From Phycisphaerales bacterium (GTDB lineage Bacteria; Planctomycetota; Phycisphaerae; Phycisphaerales; UBA1924), in NCBI GenBank assembly GCA_016741915.1, contig JACVCS010000014.1, forward strand, positions 1-60,220: a DNA stretch of 60,220 nt, in the 5' to 3' direction. The notes beneath the pieces were generated by a model. It had not been told where the DNA came from and did no database searches. It saw nothing but the letters and a program-made list of their open reading frames with translations. The translations under genes and the position numbers were made by a program. The stretch's first letter is position 1; every line of letters starts with the position of its first letter. Positions 9,551 through 18,438 of this stretch are shown here, in pieces.

Positions 9551-9952
9551 GTTTTTGCCGGGTGTGCGCACTGCGGCATTTGGTGTGCGTTTGGACTGTT
9601 CCAGCGCAGTTGGTTTGGTGTGAAAGGTTGAGGCATGCGACTGTCGAACGTGCCATCTCGATTGGAAAGCTACGGGACGCACATTTGTGCGGATCGTGGC
9701 TGAACGCCCGACCCCTGCTGATCGGCTGAAACAGCCTGAAAAGCGGATGACAACGGGGCGTTCCAACGAAATCAGTTAAGTCGTTCCCTGAAACAATCTG
9801 TCTGTTCGAAGCGATCAGCAACCACGCCTCGTGTTGCGGCTGTTGGATCGAATCGGCTTCTCTCCGTTCGGTGTTCATCGTTCTCGATGCCCGGACCGGA
9901 ATGAAGTTCGCGGTCGATCTGCTGCACGTGTGGTTATTACAAACGGTGCATT
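9551..9952 (+). other. Long leader or candidate non-coding RNA
   Basis: About 400 bases follow the promoter without a convincing reading frame. Visible structures are a hairpin at 9556-9578 (TGCCG paired with CGGCA plus an inner GTG/CAC stem), a GGCTG-AAA-CAGCC hairpin at 9724-9736, and CTGCAC (9922-9927) complementary to GTGCAG (9955-9960), which would enclose the start codon at 9953. No terminator was found before 9953, so a long 5' leader is more likely than a separate small RNA. It does not show the signature elements of RNase P RNA, tmRNA or SRP RNA. Confidence 0.4.
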
Positions 9953-10276
9953 ATGTGCAGTGATGATGACGACAAGAAGCAAAAATCCACCGACAGCGAG
10001 GATGCGACGCCGAAGCGCGTTGAGATGGCCTTTGAGGTTTTGCAGCATCTGAACTCGACGGAGACCAAGTCGTTCTTCAGCGAGGGGCGCGAGCTCTCGA
10101 AGCAGGAGCAGCGGATCCGGACGCTCGCGCTGCGGGTCATCGGTCAGTACATCGCTGGCGAGATGGAGTATGTCGATTCGGTCCGCCCGAATGGACAGTC
10201 CGTGTGCGGGGTTGACCCGAACTCGGGCGTCGGCAAGATCGACGCCATCGGTGATCGGCAGCACGGAGCGGGCTGA
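9953..10276 (+). CDS. Small acidic hypothetical protein
   Basis: A 107-residue protein I do not recognise. The first 20 residues are very polar (MCSDDDDKKQKSTDSED), followed by a probable alpha-helical stretch (about 22-70) rich in Glu, Arg and Leu, and a Gly-rich tail. There is no signal peptide or membrane segment. Codon use is compatible with its neighbours. No Shine-Dalgarno sequence is visible before the ATG, and the start may be folded into a stem with 9922-9927. It lies alone downstream of the strong promoter at 9522. Whether it is translated is uncertain. Confidence 0.5.
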   Translation: MCSDDDDKKQKSTDSEDATPKRVEMAFEVLQHLNSTETKSFFSEGRELSKQEQRIRTLALRVIGQYIAGEMEYVDSVRPNGQSVCGVDPNSGVGKIDAIGDRQHGAG

Positions 10277-10440
10277 GGGCGTGCTCTTGGTTGGCGATGT
10301 GTGTGCTTGTTGTGAACGGTGAGAGCATGGACGGCCGCCGGGTGAAGCTCGTGCCGCACGCGGAAGACGTGTGCCGCTCGCGGCTCCCCCGGCGGTTGTT
10401 CTGCCTTTGGCGGTTGAGGGCACGCGGATTGAGCGGGTGA

Positions 10441-11679
10441 TCAGCCGTGAGCGGGGATCTGATCGAGGAGCCAACGGCGAACGGCCTGGTCGGTGGTCAG
10501 GCCGGCGGCGCGTTGGTAGCAGGTCGCCGCGGCGGTGTGGTTGCCCAGCGAACGCATGACGGCGGCGCGGACGGCCCAGTACGGCTGGTGCGATTCGATG
10601 CTCTCGGCGTGCAGGGCGTCGAGCATGCGGAGGGCTTCGTGAGCGTGACCGGCGTGTGTCCACGCGGCTGCGCGGGCGATTTGGCTTCCGATGGTCGGCG
10701 ATTGGGTGACGAGCACGTCGTGCATGCGTGCGAGGTGGATCGAGAGATCGACGCCGCGGATCTTGGCGTCGGTGTGGATCGATTGGATTGCCGCTTCGGT
10801 CTGAAATCGCCCGGGAGATTTGAGTGCCGCGGCGTTCTCAAGGGCCTGGTTTCCGGCTTCGATCAGCGCGTGATCCCACATGGTGGCGTCTTGCTCCGCG
10901 AGCGGGACGTAGCGGCCGTGTGGGTCACGGCGGGTCAGGCGGCGTGCGTGGCAGAGGAGCATGAGGGCGCGGAGTCCCCAGGCCTCGGCGTGGTCGGGCA
11001 ACTGGTGCGTGACGATGGCGACGAGGTCGAGGGACTCGGCGGCGAGGGTTGTGCCCGGGCCGTCGGAGGCGTCGAACTGGTCGTACGCGACGGCGAAGGC
11101 GCCGTAGATCGCTTCGAGTACGTCGTTGAGGCGAGAGGGAAGGTCGTCGGTGTCGGGGCGATCGAAGCGCACGGCGGAATCGGCGAGTTTGCGTTTGGCG
11201 CGGACGAGTCGCTGGCTCATCGTCGAGGGGCTGGTGATGAACGCGCCGGCGATCTGTTCGGCGTTCAGACCCATCACGGCCTGGAGCATCAGCGGCGTGC
11301 GCACGGCGGGATCGATGGCTGGGTGAGCACAGACGAAGAGCATGGTCAGGCGTTCGTCGGGGCTGCTCGTTGGATCGACAGACCACAGCAGTGAACGGAT
11401 TGGATCGGCATCGTTCATGGCGGTGGTGCGTGCGCGGGTGTGCTTGCGCTGCGTGTCGGTGAGGTTGTTGCGGGCGGCGGTGAGGAGCCAGGCTTCGGGT
11501 GAATCGGGAACGCCGTCGCGGGGCCAGGTGAGCAGGGCCTCGGCGAAGGCTTCGCTGAGGGCGTCTTCGGCGGTGTGGATGTCGCGAGCGCGCACGGCAA
11601 GAACGGCGACGAGCTTGCCGTACGCCGTTCTTGCCGCACGTTCGGCGGCGTGGTGTGCGCTCGGTGAAGCGTGCTGCAT
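10441..11679 (-). CDS. ECF42-type RNA polymerase sigma factor with TPR-like C terminus
   Basis: A 412-residue sigma factor. Residues about 10-90 form region 2 (AEDALSEAFAEALLTWPRDGVPDSP... AARN) and about 110-180 form region 4 with the LNAEQIAGAF-x-SPSTMSQRLVRAK helix-turn-helix. A long C-terminal domain (about 185-412) of helical repeats (LALE/AAALKSPGRFQ..AAIQSIH) matches the DUF6596/TPR-like extension of the ECF42 group. These factors typically neighbour YCII/DGPF proteins instead of anti-sigma factors, as here: the DGPF gene ends five bases upstream of this start. The extension probably controls activity. Output genes are unknown; autoregulation is suggested by the upstream promoter motif. 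Confidence 0.9.
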   Translation of the reverse strand: MQHASPSAHHAAERAARTAYGKLVAVLAVRARDIHTAEDALSEAFAEALLTWPRDGVPDSPEAWLLTAARNNLTDTQRKHTRARTTAMNDADPIRSLLWSVDPTSSPDERLTMLFVCAHPAIDPAVRTPLMLQAVMGLNAEQIAGAFITSPSTMSQRLVRAKRKLADSAVRFDRPDTDDLPSRLNDVLEAIYGAFAVAYDQFDASDGPGTTLAAESLDLVAIVTHQLPDHAEAWGLRALMLLCHARRLTRRDPHGRYVPLAEQDATMWDHALIEAGNQALENAAALKSPGRFQTEAAIQSIHTDAKIRGVDLSIHLARMHDVLVTQSPTIGSQIARAAAWTHAGHAHEALRMLDALHAESIESHQPYWAVRAAVMRSLGNHTAAATCYQRAAGLTTDQAVRRWLLDQIPAHG

Positions 11680-11684
11680 CTGGT

Positions 11685-12029
11685 TTACATTTGAAGCAGC
11701 GGGCGGACTTCAACGACGCCTTCGGGCGCGGGGACGCGGGCGGCCCACTTGAGTGCGGCGTCGAGATCGGGGACGTCGATGAGGTAGAACCCGCCGAGGA
11801 TCTCTTTGCTGGACGCGTGCGGGCCGTCTTGAACTTTGTGGCCGTTGGTGGAAAGGCGAACGGTGGTGGCGGTCTCGGGGCCTTGCAGACCGGCGCCGCC
11901 GGTCATGACGCCGGCGTCGGTGAGGGCTTTGCCGTAGGCGATCCAACCCGCCCAGTATGCGGCGGCCTCCGGGCTGTTGCGGCGCGAGTGGTTGGCGGGG
12001 TTCTCGTGGATGATCAGGGCGTACTTCAT
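11685..12029 (-). CDS. YCII-related (DGPF) domain protein
   Basis: A 114-residue protein of the YCII/DGPF family, which forms small alpha-beta dimers of unknown catalytic role. The fold opens with MKYALIIHEN, contains the KALTDAG and LQGPETATTVR segments, and ends with the GGFYLIDVPDLDAALKWA helix region typical of the family. AGGAG lies seven bases before the ATG at 12029, which excludes the much longer upstream frame. It is the first gene of a two-gene operon with the ECF42 sigma factor, a pairing that is the genomic hallmark of that sigma group. It may be a target or signal partner of the sigma factor. Confidence 0.9.
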   Translation of the reverse strand: MKYALIIHENPANHSRRNSPEAAAYWAGWIAYGKALTDAGVMTGGAGLQGPETATTVRLSTNGHKVQDGPHASSKEILGGFYLIDVPDLDAALKWAARVPAPEGVVEVRPLLQM

Positions 12030-12108
12030 GGTGAACTCCTGTGCGAGGATGGTTGGCTCGGCGTTTGGCCCACGTGGGCTGACCGAGTTGCTCCTTCGAC
12101 ACAGTGGA

Positions 12109-12135
12109 GACGAGCGGGGAGCGGGCATTTCGACA
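12109..12135 (-). promoter_or_regulatory. Candidate ECF42-dependent promoter
   Basis: On the minus strand TGTCGA (12135-12130) is followed after 17 bases by CGTC (12112-12109). As I remember it, the target motif reported for ECF42 sigma factors is TGTCGA at -35 and CG[A/T]C at -10. Transcription would start about 70 bases before the DGPF gene. A second TGTCGA lies at 12101-12096 but has no matching -10 box. Confidence 0.55.
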
Positions 12136-12468
12136 AGAGGATTGAGATTTTTCGAGATTGGTGATTCGGATTGACCGCAGTACGCGGAGGCACTGGCGAT
12201 TTCAGGGAGATGTTTGGTTGCTTGGACGGTTACGCCATGTGTCGACGCGGAGACGGGAAGATTGCGGCGGTGAAAACCGGCGTGAAACGCGAGGGATTCG
12301 TGCGGCCGCGGTGTGATTGGCGTGGACTTGCTCCGCGGGTTCTGGTTGAGGCAGGCCGTGTGGACAATCGTTCGGCGAGAGAACTGCTGAACGGATGTTG
12401 GAGCCTGTAGACGAGCGATGGCAGGAATCATCAGCCGTTGCACGCGGTTTCGTCGCATGGGTGGGGAC
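12136..12468. other. Intergenic gap, no gene seen
   Basis: This divergent gap separates the ECF42 operon from the + strand gene at 12469. A 79-codon frame at 12171-12410 has no family resemblance and poor composition for a protein. No clear promoter or terminator was recognised for the + strand genes. Confidence 0.5.
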
Positions 12469-12750
12469 ATGCTCCAGATTCTCCCGGCTATTTCGGCTTC
12501 GTTCATTGGGCTGCTCAGTTCGCTGGGCATGATCGTGATGTTGATGGCCGGGATGGCGAACGCGAAGGAGCGGCAGCTCCGTCAGGGGAAGCGGATGATG
12601 CTGGCGATTGCGGTGATGGAGGTTGCGGCCCTTGCGGGCGCGGTGTGGCTGATGGTTGAGGATCGGCCGTGGCTCGCGAGTGCGGTTGGGATTTTCCCGC
12701 TGGTTGCGGTGGTGGTGCTGCTGATCGTTCTGGTGAAGATCGAGTGGTAG
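12469..12750 (+). CDS. Small three-helix membrane protein
   Basis: A 93-residue protein with three hydrophobic segments (about 5-28, 43-61, 68-90) separated by a Lys/Arg-rich loop (NAKERQLRQGKRMM) that should face the cytoplasm. I do not recognise the family. The ATG at 12469 has a GGTGGGG run close upstream; alternatives are 12418 and 12457. It is followed after 22 bases by the gene at 12773, so the two are likely co-transcribed. Confidence 0.6.
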   Translation: MLQILPAISASFIGLLSSLGMIVMLMAGMANAKERQLRQGKRMMLAIAVMEVAALAGAVWLMVEDRPWLASAVGIFPLVAVVVLLIVLVKIEW

Positions 12751-12772
12751 CGCACGATGAATGGAGAGGCGA

Positions 12773-13711
12773 ATGACTTTGCCGCGTGGCACGTTCAAGA
12801 ATCGGTTGGCGCAGCTTGATTTCACGATGAAGACCCCGGTGGGGTTTGTTGAAGCGCCGATCCCTGATGAGCAGCGGGACTTTGAGCAGCCGCACGTTTC
12901 GGCGCCGCTGTTGGTGCTGGCGTCGCCCGTGGCGCTGGCGGTGATCGCGGTGGCGGGTCGGCCCGCGTATAGCGACGGCACTGTTCGCGACTGGTTCGAG
13001 TATCTCTGCCGACACTTCGGGATCACGCTGCTGAGCATCGGACCGGCGTATGTCGGGGGGTTGCACAAGAACCATCCTGCGATCATCGCGACGGGGCTCC
13101 AGCATCAGGACGGCACCGAGTTGGTGATGAGCTTTGTGGCCTTTGAAGACGGCGGGCGATTCGTTACGGCGCACGCGATGTGTCCGCGCGAGCTTGAACC
13201 GAGCTACATGAAGACGCTTGAGCAGTGCATCTTTTCGATCGAGCTCCTGCACCACAAGGGCCCGACGGTGAACCTGGACAACAACGGGGCGAAGTACGAG
13301 ATCGAGATCATCCAGCATGAGGCGGACCGCCCGCCGCCGGAGGATGAGGCGGAGGTCTATCGGCGGAAGGTCGCACGTACGCGTGAATCGGCGCTTGAGT
13401 TTGCTCGACCGATGATCGCGGCGGATCGGTTTGATGAAGCCGCACGGGTGGTGCTGAGCGCGGACGACAGCGGGCAGGGGCGAGCGGCACTCTCGGAGCT
13501 GTTTGTCTCGGCGCTTCGTGAGCAGGTGAAGAAGGACGGACAACGAAAGCCCGCCTCTGAGCGGGCGTTGGTGCTTTACCGCCTGGCGCTCAGCCACCGA
13601 CTGAGCACGTATCCGGATCCGCACACGCAGGATGAGGCCGATCGGTACAACGCGGGCATGGACGAGGATCGATCCGAGATCGCTGCGATTCTTGGATATA
13701 CGCCGGAGTGA
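12773..13711 (+). CDS. Hypothetical protein, possibly PsbP/DcrB-like N-terminal half
   Basis: A 312-residue soluble protein of unknown function. The first half (about 1-165) reads as an alpha-beta domain beginning MTLPRGTF and ending with the LEQCIFSIEL helix, weakly recalling PsbP/DcrB-like or LpqN-type domains. The second half (about 190-312) is helical and charged. There is no signal peptide or membrane helix. The ATG at 12773 is preceded by GGAGAGG, better than the ATG at 12761. It directly abuts the DUF3592 gene, so co-expression is likely. The assignment is tentative; the gene itself is solid from composition and spacing. Confidence 0.65.
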   Translation: MTLPRGTFKNRLAQLDFTMKTPVGFVEAPIPDEQRDFEQPHVSAPLLVLASPVALAVIAVAGRPAYSDGTVRDWFEYLCRHFGITLLSIGPAYVGGLHKNHPAIIATGLQHQDGTELVMSFVAFEDGGRFVTAHAMCPRELEPSYMKTLEQCIFSIELLHHKGPTVNLDNNGAKYEIEIIQHEADRPPPEDEAEVYRRKVARTRESALEFARPMIAADRFDEAARVVLSADDSGQGRAALSELFVSALREQVKKDGQRKPASERALVLYRLALSHRLSTYPDPHTQDEADRYNAGMDEDRSEIAAILGYTPE

Positions 13712-14254
13712 ATGCCCATGGGGATCGCACGGCTGATCGGAATACGCCCACGGAAGCGCACGTTTATGGACATGGTGATGCTCGTTGTGTTCGTGGTCTT
13801 TCTCGGCGGGCTCGGAGTGATGCTCATCGTCGTGGGAGTTCGGGAGCATGTGCTGCAGAAGCGGGTTGTGTCGAACGCGGTGCCGGTGGATGCGGTGATT
13901 CTCAGTGTGGAGGTGAAGTCCAGCCGGTCGTACGACTCGGACCATCGTCCGCTGCGGGATAACAGCACGACTTCGCACACGCCGGAGGTTCGGTTTGAGT
14001 ACATGGTTGATGGCAAGCGGTATGAGAGCGACATGATTTATCCCACGGTGATCGTGACGGGGTATGCGAGCAAAGAGAGCGCGACGGAGGAGGTGCGGGA
14101 GTTTGTCGCCGGGTCGAGCGTTCGCGCGTATGTGAATCCCGAGTTGCCGGAGCGGGCATTTCTGCGCATGCAAACGTCGTCGAACCCGGTGTGGTTCGTG
14201 GTTGGTGGCGTGCTGACGTTTGTGTTGCTTGCGGTGCTGATCCGTTTTCTGTAG
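13712..14254 (+). CDS. DUF3592-like membrane protein
   Basis: A 180-residue protein with two membrane helices (about 24-44 and 160-180) flanking a beta-rich domain that carries VRFEYMVDGKRYESDMIYP, the recognisable core of DUF3592. The family has no established function. The ATG immediately follows the stop of the previous gene without spacing; a second ATG at 13718 is possible. The topology puts the beta domain outside the cytoplasm or in the periplasm. Confidence 0.75.
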   Translation: MPMGIARLIGIRPRKRTFMDMVMLVVFVVFLGGLGVMLIVVGVREHVLQKRVVSNAVPVDAVILSVEVKSSRSYDSDHRPLRDNSTTSHTPEVRFEYMVDGKRYESDMIYPTVIVTGYASKESATEEVREFVAGSSVRAYVNPELPERAFLRMQTSSNPVWFVVGGVLTFVLLAVLIRFL

Positions 14255-14434
14255 TTGATGTGCGGCGGGTTGGTGCTGCTTCAAGAACTGCTCGGAGAGG
14301 TGGGCGGGCGGCGCTGTTGATGAAGCGTGGCTGTAGAGGGATGAGGTTGAATCTGCGGAAAGTTTCAGCCGATCGCGACGGCTTTGTCGCATTGACGAGA
14401 CACGATCCCACGCATTCAAACAAGGAGTATTCTC

Positions 14435-14851
14435 GTGCCGACCAAACTCATCGAAGCCCCGACCAGCAGCGGTTCGCACACCATCACGGTGCTTGCCGAG
14501 CTCGACGCGTACGACGCGGTGCTCAACGACGACTACGCGTTTGTTGCGTACAAGGAGATCGATACCTCGGGTGGTGAGTGGCGAGTGCGCATCAAGGCCC
14601 GCCATCTCACCGGCGTGGTCTTTGAGCACGAGGCGATGAGGCTGAACGCACGCAGCGCTGGTGCGCAGGGCAAACCGTTCTTCACCTGGGGGAACTGCAT
14701 CGATCCATCCGCCGGCGATCCGCGGAGTGTTCAGTATCGGGTGCACGTGAAGGACGGCAAGCCGAGTGAGATCGAGATCTTTGTGCAGCTTCGCAAGGCC
14801 GACGGCAGCGCCGATGCGGCGAAGTCGGTCCGCTTCGCATGGCCGGCGTGA
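14435..14851 (+). CDS. Hypothetical protein of 138 residues
   Basis: I do not recognise this protein. It is soluble, without signal peptide or membrane helix, and appears beta-rich (ITVLAEL, WRVRIKARHL, VQYRVHVK, IEIFVQL strands). The GTG start at 14435 is supported by AAGGAG eight bases upstream (14422-14427). It stands alone 180 bases after the DUF3592 gene and converges on the porin gene at 14894. Confidence 0.65.
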   Translation: MPTKLIEAPTSSGSHTITVLAELDAYDAVLNDDYAFVAYKEIDTSGGEWRVRIKARHLTGVVFEHEAMRLNARSAGAQGKPFFTWGNCIDPSAGDPRSVQYRVHVKDGKPSEIEIFVQLRKADGSADAAKSVRFAWPA

Positions 14852-14893
14852 TGCGAGTCGGTGTGTTGCGCGGTGATCGGCTTGGCGGAGAAG

Positions 14894-16492
14894 TCAGAAC
14901 CTGAACGTCAACCATGTGCCGACGAAGTCGACATCTCTGCCGCCTGCGCTGGTGACGACGCTCCCGGGGAAGAAGTGCACGTACGTGATCGACCACGAGA
15001 CGTTGCGCGAGATGTTCCAGTCGGCCTGTGCTGAGAGCGTGCTGCCGACGAAGCGATCGCGGTTCGCGCCTGCCGGAATGACGATGCCGGTGGGGGAGTA
15101 GACGGCGTCGCGCGTGCTGGTGCGGAAGAAGACGTCCCACGCGACAGTCACGAGCCAGTCGCGGTGCGGGCGAACTTGCACCGAGGGGTGCACGTCGAAG
15201 AAGTTGTACGGTGCAAGCAGCACCGCCTCGCTGAAGTAGTTGTTGCGCGGGAAGAGCGGGTTAAACGTCTCGAGTTTGCCGTCGGTCGGGTCGGTATCGC
15301 CGCTGGCGATGTTCAACTTCAGCCCCAGGCGCGGCGACCATGGCGCGCCTTCAAAGGTGTAACCGGTGTTGCTGGCGACCGTCCATGCGAGGATGTCGTC
15401 GCCGCTGCCGTTCGGTCGATCGAAGCGGCCGAACTGAAAGACCGCTTCGGTATCGTGGTCCCAGCCTTCGCTGCGACCCCAGAGGCGCGTGCCCAACGTG
15501 TGGCGGAGTTCATCGCCCGTGCCGGCCTGGAACCGAGCGGAGCGGCGGTCGAGCCCGAAGTAGTACAGATCAAGCCCGAGCTGTTTCTTTGGCATCAGCG
15601 GCAGCACGGCGTACACGCCCCAGAAGGTCGTGTTGTCGTCCTCACCGTCGTCGAAGATCTGTTTCTCGATCGTCACCGGTCGCGCGAGGAAGGCGTCGAT
15701 GGAGATCCCGTCGAGCACGGCCGTGGCTCGAACGGCGTCGAAAGAGATTCGCACGTTCGTCGGATCGCGCGTGGCAACCAGGCGCAACGAGCCGTAGCCC
15801 ATCTCCTGACGTCCGATGCGGAGGCGGAACGAGTCCACGGCTTGGTTGCGTTCATCGCCCCACGCGAGCTCGCCGAAGCCTTGTTGCAGGTCGAGCTTGT
15901 TCTCTTGATTCGCGGGCTTGACGAGTTCCTCGCCCCAGGCCCAGCCGGAGACAAACTGAGCGAAGACGCGGGTGTGGAAGCCGTCACGTGGGCCGGTCTG
16001 AAAGTCGCCGTGGAAGAGGAACCGTTGCAGCAGGTAGTCGTCGTGCTGATTTGTGCGGAGCCCGAACGCGGGATCGGAGACGTACTCGTAGCGGGAGCGG
16101 ATCTCGCCCCCGAAGGAGAGAAAGGTGTTGGGATCGTCCTCAAAGAGGGGAATGTACTTGATGGGGTCGAAGAAGTCGGTGCGTTTCGTTGGATCGGAGA
16201 GAAAGAAGAAGTCGTCGTCGTAGCGGAATGGCTTGAAGGGTGAGCCGGGCGGTGCGGGTGCGGGCGTTGAGGGTTTGATGCTCGCACCGTGCGAAGTGTC
16301 GGTTGGAGTTGGGTTGGCGGGCGGAGCGTCCGGCGCTTTGTCTACCGGTCTTGCCGCCGAGTTTGATGTTGATGTGGGCGCGTTGGTCGTGGGCTGAGCT
16401 TGATGACCGAATGCGCATTCGGCAACAGCACCAAAGGCGGCAACGGAAGTCATCAGCAGCCGAAGCGTGCTGGAGCGTTGACGGGCGTGCAT
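14894..16492 (-). CDS. Alginate-export-family outer-membrane porin
   Basis: A 532-residue outer-membrane beta-barrel resembling the alginate export family (AlgE-like, PF13372). Residues 1 to about 30 form a signal peptide (MHARQRSS...AFGAVAECAFG). A low-complexity Pro/Thr linker follows, then the barrel with alternating aromatic strands such as FLSFGGEIRSRYEYV and RLRIGRQEMGYGS, ending in TWLTFRF with the C-terminal Phe typical of porins. The start at 16492 has GGAGG upstream and overlaps the amidohydrolase stop by one base, so translation is coupled. In such operons the porin likely admits the substrate or product of the exported amidohydrolase, not necessarily alginate. Confidence 0.85.
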   Translation of the reverse strand: MHARQRSSTLRLLMTSVAAFGAVAECAFGHQAQPTTNAPTSTSNSAARPVDKAPDAPPANPTPTDTSHGASIKPSTPAPAPPGSPFKPFRYDDDFFFLSDPTKRTDFFDPIKYIPLFEDDPNTFLSFGGEIRSRYEYVSDPAFGLRTNQHDDYLLQRFLFHGDFQTGPRDGFHTRVFAQFVSGWAWGEELVKPANQENKLDLQQGFGELAWGDERNQAVDSFRLRIGRQEMGYGSLRLVATRDPTNVRISFDAVRATAVLDGISIDAFLARPVTIEKQIFDDGEDDNTTFWGVYAVLPLMPKKQLGLDLYYFGLDRRSARFQAGTGDELRHTLGTRLWGRSEGWDHDTEAVFQFGRFDRPNGSGDDILAWTVASNTGYTFEGAPWSPRLGLKLNIASGDTDPTDGKLETFNPLFPRNNYFSEAVLLAPYNFFDVHPSVQVRPHRDWLVTVAWDVFFRTSTRDAVYSPTGIVIPAGANRDRFVGSTLSAQADWNISRNVSWSITYVHFFPGSVVTSAGGRDVDFVGTWLTFRF

Positions 16493-18336
16493 CACGAGGA
16501 CCTCCGAATGCCGCGCCATGAGGTGTAGTGCTTCACGGGGGACCAATCGGCCTTCAGTTCCGGCAGTTTCGGGTTGAGTGCTGTGAACTCAGAGCCGCCG
16601 TAGACGACGCGACCGTTCACGATGGTCAGCACGCTTTCGATATCCGCGATGCGGTCCTCGTCAACCGAGAAGTAGTCTTCGCTCAGCAGCGAGAAGTCGG
16701 CCAGAAGTCCCGGCGACAACCGGCCCTTTGTCTTCTCCTCGCGGCTGAACCACCCGTTGTCGCACCAGATCCGCAGGGCGGTTTCGCGATCGAGGCGGGT
16801 TCGGCTGGAAAGCAGCGTCGCGCCGCCCTCACCCTTGCCCGTCACGAGCCACCGAATGCACGCCCACGGGTTGTAGCTGCTGACCCGCGACATGTCGGTG
16901 CCCGCACCGACGGGCACGCCCGCTTTCATGATCCGCTTCACGGGCGGTGCCTCGTCCGCGGCCTGCGGGCCGTAGCGCTCCAGGAACGGCAGCTCCTGGA
17001 AGGCGATGCGGTTCTGGATCGCCACGCCGCCGCGCATGGCGGCGATGCGCTCGATGTTGCGGTCGCTGAGCGACTCGGCGTGATCGACGATCCAGTGCAG
17101 GTCCGAGATCGGCGTATCGCGGTGCACCCGTTCCAAGACGTCGAGGTGGCGGCCGACGGTTTCGTCATACGTCGCGTGGAAGCGGAAGGGCCACTTCTTC
17201 TCCGCAAGCAGACGAACGACCGCTTCGAGATCGCGTTCCGCGTTGGCCGGCGGCACGACCCGCGGCATATTGAAGACTTCAAAGTCGTACGCCGAGCGCA
17301 CGAGCATCTCGCCGCCGCCCAGCAGGTAGAACATGTCGTCGCCCTCGCCCTTGCCGTTGAACCGCGGGGTGTACTGCTCGGTCCACGTGCGGAAGTCTTC
17401 GAGCTCTTTGCCCGGGCGTTGAATGAAGGTCGAGACGCCGATGCGCATGGTCAGTTGGCCGCGTTTGTGCAGTTCCTTGATGACGAGGTAATCGTCGGGC
17501 CAGTTCTGAAAGCCGCCGCCACAATCCAAGGAACTCGTGATGCCCAGGCGGTTGAGTTCCTGCATGAAGTGGCGGCTGGAGAGCATCTGCTGCTCCATGT
17601 CCAGCTTCGGACCGTCGTTGAGCGTTGAGTAGAGGATCAGCGCTGAGGGATCGGCGAGCAGCAGCCCCGTCGGCTCGCCCGAGGCGTCGCGCACGATTGT
17701 GCCGCCGGGGTACTTATTTCCGGGAAAGTTCTTGTCGATGCCGAGGTACTTCAGACACGCTTTGTTCAGCAGCGCCGAGGTGTACACGTAGAGCACAAAC
17801 ACCGGCGTATCGGGGGCCGCGGCGTTCAGCTCATCGAGCGTGGGCAGTCGCTTCTCTTCGAACTGGGCGTACGACCAGCCGCCGACGACGCGGACCCACT
17901 GCCCCGGCGGCGTGCGCTTCACCTGCTCGCGCAGCATCTGCAAGCCTTGCTTCAGGCTGGTCACGCCGTCCCAGCGGAGTTCGAGGGCGTAGTTCAGCCC
18001 GCCGCGAACGGTGTGGGTGTGCGTGTCGTTCAGTCCGGGGATGATGCGCCGTCCCTGGGCGTTGATGACGTTGGTTGCGGTCGTTCGCAATCGCAGCACG
18101 GCGTCATCATCGCCCACCGCGACGATCTTGCCGCCCTTGACCGCGAGCGCTCGCGCCGAGGGGCGTGAAGCGTCGAGCGTGGTGATCTTGGCGTTGTGCA
18201 CGATCAGGTCCGGAGCACCATCGCCCGCGGCCAAACCCCCGTCGCCTGAGGCCACTGTCCGCACGCACCCCGGCAAGATGGCGGCCGCCGCCGCGCCCGC
18301 ACCGATGACGAGCACATCACGTCGTGAGAGATTCAT
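16492..18336 (-). CDS. Tat-exported lipoprotein amidohydrolase, YtcJ-like
   Basis: A 614-residue Amidohydro_3/YtcJ-family enzyme. The N terminus has a twin-arginine motif (LSRRDVLV) and ends in LPGC, placing lipidation at C24, so the folded enzyme is probably exported and anchored in the envelope. The metal motif is H106-x-H108 (NDTHTH), with later FRFHAT, VDHAESLSD and GAGTD strands. It aligns along most of its length with the cytoplasmic amidohydrolase at 1679-3541 but lacks that protein's Cys-rich tail. The downstream porin is translationally coupled and two YcaC-like hydrolases lie upstream, implying one pathway across the envelope. The substrate is unknown. Confidence 0.9.
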   Translation of the reverse strand: MNLSRRDVLVIGAGAAAAAILPGCVRTVASGDGGLAAGDGAPDLIVHNAKITTLDASRPSARALAVKGGKIVAVGDDDAVLRLRTTATNVINAQGRRIIPGLNDTHTHTVRGGLNYALELRWDGVTSLKQGLQMLREQVKRTPPGQWVRVVGGWSYAQFEEKRLPTLDELNAAAPDTPVFVLYVYTSALLNKACLKYLGIDKNFPGNKYPGGTIVRDASGEPTGLLLADPSALILYSTLNDGPKLDMEQQMLSSRHFMQELNRLGITSSLDCGGGFQNWPDDYLVIKELHKRGQLTMRIGVSTFIQRPGKELEDFRTWTEQYTPRFNGKGEGDDMFYLLGGGEMLVRSAYDFEVFNMPRVVPPANAERDLEAVVRLLAEKKWPFRFHATYDETVGRHLDVLERVHRDTPISDLHWIVDHAESLSDRNIERIAAMRGGVAIQNRIAFQELPFLERYGPQAADEAPPVKRIMKAGVPVGAGTDMSRVSSYNPWACIRWLVTGKGEGGATLLSSRTRLDRETALRIWCDNGWFSREEKTKGRLSPGLLADFSLLSEDYFSVDEDRIADIESVLTIVNGRVVYGGSEFTALNPKLPELKADWSPVKHYTSWRGIRRSS

Positions 18337-18438
18337 CGAGTACCTCCAACTGTTTGAGATTCACGCCCGAAAGGAACGGACGATCGAACGGACAGGCCGC
18401 AGAGCCGCGCGTTCGTCGACTCCACGGGCGGTTGGTGT

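Noticed and set aside
12515..14746. Long minus-strand frame of 743 codons opposite the small gene cluster
   Set aside because: It is Arg/His/Pro-rich, typical of the antisense of high-GC genes, and overlaps several supported + strand genes.
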